A stretch of DNA of 35,483 bases from Vicinamibacteria bacterium (GTDB lineage: Bacteria > Acidobacteriota > Vicinamibacteria > Fen-336 > JAGNNV01), in NCBI GenBank assembly GCA_019694155.1, contig JAIBCN010000124.1, forward strand, positions 1 to 35,483, read 5' to 3'. A program made the position numbers and the translations under genes. Position 1 is the first letter of the stretch; each line of letters opens with the position of its first letter. The notes under the pieces are model-generated. The model searched no databases. It saw only the letters and a program-made list of their open reading frames with translations, and had not been told where the DNA came from. Of the stretch, positions 1-6,125 are shown in pieces.

Positions 1-935
1 TACGTGCAGCCGGAGAGGCCGCCCCAGTGGACGGGTTCGGGGCAGATGCGGACGGCGTAGGTGTAGCGGGGCGGGCGGAAGTCTTCCTGGAGGCGATCGT
101 TCGTGATGTCGACGAACGGACCGACCTCCTGCGCCCAGTTGCGCGGGACGCCGCCGCCGATAGTGAAGATGCCGAGCTTCTTCGCCCCAAGCGCAAAGCG
201 GGCGAAGCTGGTGAGATCGTGGAACGGGTTGTAGCGGGGGACCACGTTGAAGAGGTCCATGGGCGTCTTGATCTCGCCGCGCTTTCTCGCGTGGCGCATG
301 GCCCAGGTGCAGAGGTCGAGGCCGAGCTCGGAGTCGGTGAGGGCGGGAACGTAGACGGGCACGTTCTTGAGGTAGGCGCTTCGCAACACGCCCCCGCCGT
401 CCGCATCGTTCGCGAGGACCTGGCCGAGGGCGCGGCAGATGATCTCGGAGGAAAGCTCCTTCTCCGGGCCCAGAAGCTCCATGGCCTTCGTGGAGAACTC
501 CTCGACATGGTTGAGGTTTGCCTCCATCTCGAGAGTGTCGTAGACGCGGTTGTAGCCCTTGTCGAAAAGCTCCTCGTCGGAGACGTCGGGGTTGTAGCGG
601 TAGTGGGTGAGGCCGATGGCCTCGGAGAGGCCGTGCGCCATGAGCGCGCCCGTGGACACCACGGCATGCACGAGGCCCTCGTCGATCATCTTCTGGATCA
701 CCTTGCCCATCTTGGCGATGGTCATCGCGCCCGAGAGCGTCATCACCACCTTGCAGTCGGGGTCCTTCGCCATGGCGACCATGATCTCGAAGGCCTCGCC
801 GAGCGAGCGGCCCGAGAAGGCGGTGTGGCTCATGCCCTTGAGGAGGGACGCGAAGGAAGTGACCTCGTCGAGATCAAGGCTCTTCAGCGGGACGAGCTTG
901 TCCTCGCGACCGTCGTGGAGATGGCGCTTGTGCAT
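1..935 (-). CDS. Deoxyhypusine synthase-like protein (3' end outside window)
   Basis: The reverse-strand translation from ATG at 933-935 begins MHKRHLHDGREDKLVPLKSL and runs open to the left edge, giving about 311 residues. Segments such as VVMTLSGAMTIAKMGKV, ALMAHGLSEAIGLTHYR, IFTIGGGVPRNW and PVHWGGLSGCT match the deoxyhypusine synthase fold, an NAD-dependent aminobutyl transferase using spermidine. In archaea and eukaryotes the substrate is the eIF5A lysine. Bacteria have no eIF5A, and bacterial members are thought to make homospermidine or related polyamines. The gene is cut just before the position expected for the catalytic lysine, so activity cannot be judged. The ORF stays open upstream of this ATG, but family similarity starts here. 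It lies 50 bases downstream of the HAD gene on the same strand. Family call is firm; substrate is not. Confidence 0.85.
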   Translation of the reverse strand, partial: MHKRHLHDGREDKLVPLKSLDLDEVTSFASLLKGMSHTAFSGRSLGEAFEIMVAMAKDPDCKVVMTLSGAMTIAKMGKVIQKMIDEGLVHAVVSTGALMAHGLSEAIGLTHYRYNPDVSDEELFDKGYNRVYDTLEMEANLNHVEEFSTKAMELLGPEKELSSEIICRALGQVLANDADGGGVLRSAYLKNVPVYVPALTDSELGLDLCTWAMRHARKRGEIKTPMDLFNVVPRYNPFHDLTSFARFALGAKKLGIFTIGGGVPRNWAQEVGPFVDITNDRLQEDFRPPRYTYAVRICPEPVHWGGLSGCT

Positions 936-985
936 GGAGAGGAATCTACCAGCGGCAGGCTGGCGCCTGGGCGGCCCGGAGCGGC

Positions 986-1672
986 TTAGAGAACGCCCCG
1001 GAGCTGGCGAAGGCTGGTCAGCTGGTGGTGGACGGTGATGTTCGGGCCCGCGTGGCTGCCTCGAGGGTTAAACCAGACGAAGGGCACCGAGGCGCGGTTG
1101 GCGGCGAGGCCGTCCACGTTCGGGTCGTCGCCTACGTACACGGATTCGTCGGGCCGTACGCGGAGACGCTTGAGGGCGATCTCGATGATCCGCGGATCGG
1201 GCTTGGTGAAGCCAGCGCGCTCGGAGGTCACCACCACGGAGAACGAATTCGCGAGTTCGCTCGCCTTCAGACGGCGGCGCTGCACGCGGTCGATGCCGTT
1301 CGTCACGACGCCCACGCGCAGGCCAAGTCGGGAGGCGTCCCGCACCGCGGCCGAGGCTCCGGCGATGAGGTCGCCGCGGGACGAGAAGGCTTCGAGGTAC
1401 AGGGGAGCAAGGTCAGCCGCGTGCGCCGGGTCGCGGCCCATCTTCTCGAGCCACAGGTGGAAGCGCAGGACGCGCAGTTCCTTGGAGGTGATCCGCCCAG
1501 CGCGGTACTCACCCCAGACGTGAGCGTTGATGGTCTGGTACGCCTCGACGGCGCGGGGGCCCAGAGGGACTTTCGCGACCTTCGCTACGGCGGCGAGCGC
1601 CCGGCGCTCGGTCTTCTCGGTGTCGAAGAGGGTATGGTCGAGGTCGAAGAGAACGGCCCGAACCCGCGCCAC
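986..1672 (-). CDS. HAD-family hydrolase (YjjG-like phosphatase)
   Basis: A 228-residue haloacid-dehalogenase-superfamily protein. Motif I is VLFDLDHTLFDT with nucleophile Asp10 and acid/base Asp12. Motif II is VVTNG, the motif III lysine is in TKPDPRI, and motif IV is VYVGDDPNVD. A helical cap lies between motifs I and II, as in subfamily I nucleotidases such as YjjG or HAD-IA phosphatases. It is probably a soluble cytoplasmic phosphatase acting on a small phosphorylated metabolite; the substrate cannot be read from sequence. The start is GTG at 1670-1672, directly abutting the infA stop (1673-1675), so the two are probably cotranscribed and translationally coupled. Confidence 0.85.
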   Translation of the reverse strand: MARVRAVLFDLDHTLFDTEKTERRALAAVAKVAKVPLGPRAVEAYQTINAHVWGEYRAGRITSKELRVLRFHLWLEKMGRDPAHAADLAPLYLEAFSSRGDLIAGASAAVRDASRLGLRVGVVTNGIDRVQRRRLKASELANSFSVVVTSERAGFTKPDPRIIEIALKRLRVRPDESVYVGDDPNVDGLAANRASVPFVWFNPRGSHAGPNITVHHQLTSLRQLRGVL

Positions 1673-1891
1673 CTACTTCGCGCGGTAGGTGATGAAGCCC
1701 TTCTTCAGGTCGTAGGGCGAGACGCCGACGGTGACGCGGTCTCCGATGATGACGCGGATGCGGAAACGGCGCATCTTCCCGTTGAGCTTCGCCAGAACCT
1801 CATGGCCTTCGCCGCAGTTCACCTTGTAGTGTCCACCCGCGAAAATTTCCGTCACGGTGCCCTGCAGTTCGACCAGATCTTCTTTACTCAT
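1673..1891 (-). CDS. infA: Translation initiation factor IF-1
   Basis: A 72-residue single S1/OB-fold protein of the exact family length, starting MSKEDLVELQGTVTEIF. The C-terminal core GKMRRFRIRVIIGDRV followed by SPYDLKKGFITYRAK is the IF-1 hallmark. IF-1 binds the ribosomal A site of the 30S subunit and works with IF-2 and IF-3 during initiation. The N-terminal third (GGHYKVNCGEGHEV) is somewhat divergent. It is not in a ribosomal-protein operon here. It sits between a NuoF-like gene and a HAD hydrolase, with 66 bases upstream to the NuoF-like stop. This may be an extra infA copy; that cannot be tested within the window. Confidence 0.95.
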   Translation of the reverse strand: MSKEDLVELQGTVTEIFAGGHYKVNCGEGHEVLAKLNGKMRRFRIRVIIGDRVTVGVSPYDLKKGFITYRAK

Positions 1892-1957
1892 CTGCCTGCC
1901 ATTTTAGCCATGTTTCCCGCGCGAGGCTCGCCGGCCGCCGAACGGGGGGCCCAAGGG

Positions 1958-3127
1958 TCAGATCCCCTGGAGGAACGCCTCGAGAGCCTGCCGCTCCGAT
2001 GACCCCGGCGCGAAGGGATCGCGGTCCCTTGCGCCCGCCGGCCCGCGCTCGCCGCGCAGATGGCCCATCACCTCGTCCTGCCACAGCGCGAAGAGCTTCG
2101 TCACCGCGGAGGCGCCGGCGCGACCGTGCGAGCAGTACCCGTGGATCGCCATGAAGGAGGCGGCCTCGCGCATCGCAGCCTGAGGAGTCAGGCGGATGGT
2201 GGGCGGGCGGTCACCGGTGACGAGCTGCCGGAGATTCACGGTTCCAAGGGCGCAGGGCGGACACTGGCCGCACGACTCCCGTTCGAAGAAGCGGGCGATC
2301 GACTCGACCATCGAATGAGGCGTCGTGGCCTCGTCGAGGACCAGAATCGACGCGGTTCCGAGGCCGCTGCCCAAAGCGCCGAGGGAAGTGGGATGCAGCG
2401 CCACATCGAGCTGGGCCGCCGAGAGAGGCATCGACTGCGCTCCGTTCGGGAAGACCATGCCGATGGTTCCCACCGCACCCCCGCCCTCCTGCTCGATCAC
2501 GCTCCGCAGCGTGCGGCCGACCGGCACCTGACAGGCGCCGGGCCGGCGCACATCGCCCCACAGGGTCACGGTGAGAGTGTCTCGCAGGGCGAAATCCGCG
2601 CCCGCCCGGATCGCCTCGGGCACCCGGGCCAGGGTGTCGACGTTCTGCACCAGGGTGGGCCGGCCGAAGAGGCCCACCGCGGAGGGGCGAGGCGGCTTCG
2701 GGCGCGGCCAGGCCACCCGGCCCTCGATGGACTCGAGGAGGGCGGTTTCCTCGCCGCCTACGTAGGTGTCGTCGCCTCGGTGGAGGCTGACGAGCGAGGA
2801 GAGACCCAGCGTCAGGATCGCCTCGGAAAAACGCTTCTCCTCCTCCGCGAACGAGCCCTTCAAGTAGACATACCCGCGCTCGGCGCCCAGAGTGTCGATG
2901 GCGATCTTCAGGCCCTCGAGCACGTCTTTCGTGCGCGTTCGCATGATGAAGCGGTCCTTGATCGAGCCGGGCTCGCCCTCGCCGCCGTTCGCCACCACGA
3001 AGGGCACGCCGTCCTCGGCCATGACCGCCCGCCACTTGCGGTGGACCTCGAACGACGCCCCTCCGCGGCCGCGAAGACCCGAGGCCTCCAGCCGCCCGAG
3101 CGTCTGTTCCCGTTCTTCAGGCGGCAT
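1958..3127 (-). CDS. Stand-alone NuoF-like NADH dehydrogenase subunit
   Basis: A 389-residue protein homologous to the 51-kDa (NuoF) subunit of complex I and to hydrogenase or formate dehydrogenase diaphorase subunits. The FMN/NADH motif GLRGRGGASF lies at about residues 18-27, followed by NGGEGEPGSIKDR, YVGGEETALLESIEG and PTLVQNVDTLARVP. An SLBB-type region follows, then the 4Fe-4S site ESCGQCPPC with a fourth cysteine in HGYCSHGRA. It lacks roughly 40 N-terminal residues that usually precede the glycine-rich motif. An in-frame TGA six bases upstream (the stop of the preceding gene) fixes the ATG at 3125-3127. No NuoE, NuoG or hydrogenase gene is adjacent. It probably accepts NADH electrons for an unlinked partner; the role is unknown. 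Confidence 0.8.
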   Translation of the reverse strand: MPPEEREQTLGRLEASGLRGRGGASFEVHRKWRAVMAEDGVPFVVANGGEGEPGSIKDRFIMRTRTKDVLEGLKIAIDTLGAERGYVYLKGSFAEEEKRFSEAILTLGLSSLVSLHRGDDTYVGGEETALLESIEGRVAWPRPKPPRPSAVGLFGRPTLVQNVDTLARVPEAIRAGADFALRDTLTVTLWGDVRRPGACQVPVGRTLRSVIEQEGGGAVGTIGMVFPNGAQSMPLSAAQLDVALHPTSLGALGSGLGTASILVLDEATTPHSMVESIARFFERESCGQCPPCALGTVNLRQLVTGDRPPTIRLTPQAAMREAASFMAIHGYCSHGRAGASAVTKLFALWQDEVMGHLRGERGPAGARDRDPFAPGSSERQALEAFLQGI

Positions 3128-3133
3128 GCCGTC

Positions 3134-4120
3134 TCAGCGGGCGTTCAGGACCACGGGCACGTTCAAGACGCCCACTGCGGGAGGGTTGCCGAGCGTGATT
3201 CTTCGAGTGAAGACGAAGGTCCCGGTGATAGTGCTGCCGCTGAGCGTGCCGCTGAAGTCGACGTGTCCGTCTCCGCTCGCCACGGTCTCCGAGGCCGAGT
3301 ACGAGACCTTGCTGCCCGACTGAACCACCGACCCGACTGGAAATCCCCCGGCTTCGACCGCGCCGGCCTGGGGCCCGCCGCCACAGGTGCTGCTGAGGAC
3401 GCGGTTCTGTCCGCCCTCGCTGGATGACTCGCCGCCTCCTTTGCCATCGAGGCTGATCACAAGGGTGACCGTGATCCGCTCCACGCGGACGCAGCCGCCG
3501 AAATCGAGGGTCATGTCCCCGGAGACGGGCCCGGCGTAGTCGGTCATGCCGCCGCCGCTGATCTGAGTGGCGGCGATGGCGCCGCCTCCCACGACCGCGG
3601 CTCCGATCGCGACGGTAGTGGCGGAGAGCCCGCCCCCGGCCGCCACCAGGCCCGCAGGCGCGAAGCCGGCCGGCGCCGCCGCCGCTCCCGCCGGTCCCTG
3701 CACCAGGATCGACGCAGCCCCTGCGGCCGAGGCGGCGACGATGCCGCGGCAGTCACCGGCCGTGGTGACCACCCGGGTCGCACGGTCGGCGGTTCTCGAG
3801 GTCTCGAGAGTCCGCGACGTGGCCTCGATGTAGTAGTGAAACTCCTTGAGGCTGCGCTTTGGGGCGGGAAGGACGCCAATAAACGTTGCACCCTCCGCCT
3901 TCATCGCGGTCGAGTACCACTCTTGACTCGCGCCCTTGAAGAAGATCCGCGCCGCAGCGACGTCCACCCCGGACGGGATCCGGGCCTCGATGCGGGGATG
4001 CCTGTCCGCGACCACGCAATCGACGGGCTGATGTGTAATCTCGAAGGTGGCCTTCGTTGATCCCTGTGGTTGAGGGGCGATCGAGGCCTGCGTTGCCAGG
4101 ATGAGGGTGGACAGGATCAT
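3134..4120 (-). CDS. Secreted or membrane-anchored protein of unknown function
   Basis: A 328-residue protein starting at ATG 4118-4120. The N-terminus MILSTLILATQASIA looks like a short signal peptide. Residues about 25-120 form a beta-rich segment containing DRHPRIEARIPSGVDVAAAR and FHYYIEATSRTLETSRT, resembling immunoglobulin-like adhesion or periplasmic modules. An Ala/Gly-rich hydrophobic stretch at about 155-190 (including GAAVVGGGAIAAT) could be a membrane segment or flexible hinge. The C-terminal half is Gly/Ser-rich with four cysteines in the whole protein and ends in alternating beta strands. I recognise no catalytic motif. It ends six bases before the NuoF-like gene and is divergent from erpA. 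Confidence 0.7.
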   Translation of the reverse strand: MILSTLILATQASIAPQPQGSTKATFEITHQPVDCVVADRHPRIEARIPSGVDVAAARIFFKGASQEWYSTAMKAEGATFIGVLPAPKRSLKEFHYYIEATSRTLETSRTADRATRVVTTAGDCRGIVAASAAGAASILVQGPAGAAAAPAGFAPAGLVAAGGGLSATTVAIGAAVVGGGAIAATQISGGGMTDYAGPVSGDMTLDFGGCVRVERITVTLVISLDGKGGGESSSEGGQNRVLSSTCGGGPQAGAVEAGGFPVGSVVQSGSKVSYSASETVASGDGHVDFSGTLSGSTITGTFVFTRRITLGNPPAVGVLNVPVVLNAR

Positions 4121-4155
4121 CGACCTGAGTCTACCGGCCGAAGCGCCCGCTCAGA

Positions 4156-4161
4156 TACAAT
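4156..4161 (+). promoter_or_regulatory. Candidate -10 element for erpA
   Basis: TACAAT (five of six matches to TATAAT) lies 38 bases before the erpA start, in the 78-base divergent spacer. No convincing -35 hexamer is seen at 16-18 bases upstream. The call rests on position and the hexamer only. Confidence 0.3.
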
Positions 4162-4183
4162 CTGCACGTTCCAGTACAGATTC

Positions 4184-4188
4184 AGGAG
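4184..4188 (+). promoter_or_regulatory. Shine-Dalgarno that fixes the erpA start
   Basis: AGGAG lies 10 bases before ATG 4199-4201 and is one of the clearest ribosome-binding sites in the window. It sets the translation start at 4199 rather than at the in-frame ATG at 4070, whose extra 43 codons overlap the divergent gene and its promoter region. Confidence 0.75.
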
Positions 4189-4198
4189 ACCTACAAAA

Positions 4199-4525
4199 AT
4201 GATCCAGCTCACGCCGACCGCCGCCACCAAGGTGAAGGGCATTCTCGAAGTCGAGAAGGAGAACCTCACCAACGGCGGCCTCAGGGTCTACGTGCAGGGC
4301 GGGGGATGTTCGGGCTTCTCGTACGGCATGGTCCTGGACGAAGTCGCCGAAGACGATGAAGTGTTCGAGTTCGAAGGGGTCAAGGTCATCGTCGACCAGA
4401 TGAGCCTCAAGCATCTCGACAACGCGACCATCGACTACAAGGAAGACCTGATGGGCGGCGGCTTCGCGATCAAGAACCCGAACGCCAAGTCGACCTGCGG
4501 CTGCGGCTCGTCGTTCAGCGCCTAG
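4199..4525 (+). CDS. erpA: A-type iron-sulfur cluster carrier (ErpA/IscA family)
   Basis: A 108-residue protein starting MIQLTPTAATKVKGIL. The three cluster-ligand cysteines are visible: Cys37 in GGGCSGFSYG and the pair in STCGCGSSF near the C-terminus. The intervening VDQMSLKHLDNATIDY and NPNAKSTCGCGSSFSA follow the ErpA pattern closely. A-type carriers receive Fe-S clusters from a scaffold and deliver them to apo-proteins in the cytoplasm. No ISC or SUF gene is nearby. The adjacent NuoF-like Fe-S flavoprotein is a conceivable client, but that is inference. The closest paralogues (IscA, SufA) have similar ligands, so the subfamily label is likely rather than certain. Confidence 0.92.
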   Translation: MIQLTPTAATKVKGILEVEKENLTNGGLRVYVQGGGCSGFSYGMVLDEVAEDDEVFEFEGVKVIVDQMSLKHLDNATIDYKEDLMGGGFAIKNPNAKSTCGCGSSFSA

Positions 4526-4669
4526 CCTCACTCGGCGCAGCCCTCCCGGCCGCATCGCGCACCTCGATCGTTCGAGGCCGCGCTCTTGTGACCTGTTCCC
4601 TCGTGTGTTCGCCGCGGAAGCGCCTGGACTCCGAGCGCGCGGTATGACATTTGCTGCGGAATCCAGAGC

Positions 4670-5197
4670 ATGACCTCTGACTCCGGTTCCTCGATCAGCT
4701 TCGCCTCTTCCTCGCCCGAAACGGTTCTTTCCGGATCTCCGTTCGAATCCGAAGGCCACACTGTGGCCCGGGCCACACATCGAACCTTGACCGTGCCGAC
4801 CAGCACGCGAATCGAGCTCATCAACCTCACCAGGCACGTCCAGGACGCCGTCAAAGCGGCGCAGACGCGCGAAGGCCTGGTCCTCGTCTCCTCGCTGCAC
4901 ACGACTTTCGCGCTGATGGTGAACGAGTGGCAGCCGGCGCTCCTCGAGGACATCAAGGCCATGCTGGGCGCCCTGGCGCCCATCGATCGGGCCTATCACC
5001 ACAACGATCCGAAGCAGTCGGACCGCGACCGGGAGAACGCGCATTCGCATCTGCAGGCCACGCTGCTCGGCCATTCGCTCTCCTTCGGGGTGACCGGCGG
5101 CCGCCTCGTGCTCGGCCAGTTCCAGGCCATCATCGCGGCCGAACTCGACGGGCCGAGAGAGCGTCAGCTCACGGTTCAGACCTTCTCGTTCGCCTGA
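4670..5197 (+). CDS. YjbQ (UPF0047) family protein
   Basis: A 175-residue protein with the YjbQ signatures LVSSLHTTFALMVNEW, YHHND, NAHSHLQATLLG and LGQFQAI. The conserved histidines are those of the family's metal-binding pocket. The family is often annotated as secondary thiamine-phosphate synthase on the basis of weak activity of E. coli YjbQ; its true role is uncertain. The N-terminal ~31 residues are Ser/Glu-rich and outside the family core. The GTG at 4763 (VARATHRTLTV) is a plausible alternative start matching the usual length of about 140 residues. It precedes the LON-domain gene by 56 bases and may share its transcript. Confidence 0.82.
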   Translation: MTSDSGSSISFASSSPETVLSGSPFESEGHTVARATHRTLTVPTSTRIELINLTRHVQDAVKAAQTREGLVLVSSLHTTFALMVNEWQPALLEDIKAMLGALAPIDRAYHHNDPKQSDRDRENAHSHLQATLLGHSLSFGVTGGRLVLGQFQAIIAAELDGPRERQLTVQTFSFA

Positions 5198-5253
5198 TCG
5201 AAACCGTCTCCGCGGTTCGGCGCGGCGCGTTCGATTCTGATAAGAGATCCCGC

Positions 5254-5889
5254 GTGACCGTCCTTCCGGAGATCATTCCCCTCTTTCCGCTTCCGGGGGT
5301 GGCGCTTTTTCCAGACCTGCCCCTGCCCCTCCACATCTTCGAACCGCGATACCGGGCCATGCTCAAGGACGCGCTCGAAGGCTCGCGGTTCATCGGGATC
5401 GTGCAGATCAGGCCCGGCTCGCCGGCCGTGGATGGCGTGCCGAGCCCCATCTTCTCGATCGGCTGCGCCGGGCGCATCGAAGGTGTCGCCGAACTCGAAG
5501 ATGGGCGATCCAACATCGTGCTGCGCGGCGTCTCCCGCTTTCACATAGACGAGGAGTTGCCCGAGGGCCGGCCGTACCGGGTGGCCCGCGTGAGCCCGCT
5601 GATCGAGAAGGTGCTCGACGAGGAGGCTCTCACCGAGTCGCTCGCCCGGGTCCTCCACGAGATCGGCCAGATCGACGAAGGCATGTCGCTGCTGGCCCGC
5701 ACCGACGAGGCCCCGAAGGCCCTGGTGGTCAACATGCTCGCGCAGCTCCTGCCGCTGGGTGAGCTGGAACGGCAGTCCCTCGTCGAAGCCGCCACCATCG
5801 ACGACCGGGCACGACTGCTCGCGGAGATTCTGGATTTCGCCCGCCTCGCGCGCGAGTCCGGCGCGTCGGATTCCGCCATCCGACACTGA
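5254..5889 (+). CDS. LON substrate-binding domain protein
   Basis: A 211-residue protein starting at GTG 5254 (VTVLPEIIPLFPLPGVALFP). The sequences LPLHIFEPRYRAML, IGIVQIRPG and GCAGRIEGVAELEDGRSNI are characteristic of the Lon N-terminal (PF02190) domain. A helical C-terminal part follows. There is no AAA+ ATPase or serine-lysine protease domain, so this is not a Lon protease. Such stand-alone proteins are widespread and poorly characterised, and may act as adaptor or substrate-recognition proteins. It is downstream of the YjbQ gene and convergent with the giant synthase gene. The reading frame extends upstream, but that part overlaps the YjbQ gene and has no family similarity. Confidence 0.85.
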   Translation: MTVLPEIIPLFPLPGVALFPDLPLPLHIFEPRYRAMLKDALEGSRFIGIVQIRPGSPAVDGVPSPIFSIGCAGRIEGVAELEDGRSNIVLRGVSRFHIDEELPEGRPYRVARVSPLIEKVLDEEALTESLARVLHEIGQIDEGMSLLARTDEAPKALVVNMLAQLLPLGELERQSLVEAATIDDRARLLAEILDFARLARESGASDSAIRH

Positions 5890-5927
5890 CCTCGCCCACC
5901 CGCAGCCGAGCCACCACCCAGTTCATT

Positions 5928-6026
5928 GAACCTCGCGTCATTGCGAGGAGCCAAGCCGTCTGCGGGCGAGCGCGAGCGCTGGCCTGGGCCAGCGCGACGC
6001 CTGGCCTTGGGCCACGAAGCAACCCC
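5928..6026. repeat. Dispersed palindromic repeat, intergenic copy
   Basis: This is the intergenic copy of a ~95-base element whose other copy is at 8541-8634 in inverted orientation. One end carries the hairpin CCTCGC-GTCATT-GCGAGG (5931-5948). The middle carries a perfect 9-base-stem hairpin, GCGCTGGCC-TG-GGCCAGCGC (5976-5995). The other end reads GGGCCACGAAGCAACCCC. The 60 bases from 5967 to 6026 differ from the second copy at about two positions, both in the hairpin loop. The ends TCATTGCGAGGAGC and GAAGCAA resemble a widespread REP-like bacterial repeat family. It lies between convergent genes and could also end transcription, though no T-run follows. Confidence 0.85.
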
Positions 6027-6108
6027 GCGACCGCGAGAGTCCGTTAGAACCTCGCGAACCGCTCCCCCCGCGACCGCGAGACTCCGTTAGAACCTCGCGA
6101 ACGGCGCC
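6023..6108. repeat. Two-copy 43-base direct repeat
   Basis: Units 6023-6065 and 6066-6108 match at about 40 of 43 positions and are directly adjacent. Each contains CGCGACCGCGAGA and TCCGTTAGAACCTCGCGAAC. The array sits between the palindromic element and the end of the second giant synthase gene. Two units without a spacer are not a CRISPR array. Confidence 0.8.
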
Positions 6109-6125
6109 CCCCGCGGGCCGCAGCC

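Noticed and set aside
5254..5889. Lon protease
   Set aside because: Only the N-terminal substrate-binding domain is present; no ATPase or protease motifs follow.
6023..6108. CRISPR array
   Set aside because: There are only two contiguous units, no spacers between them and no cas genes nearby.
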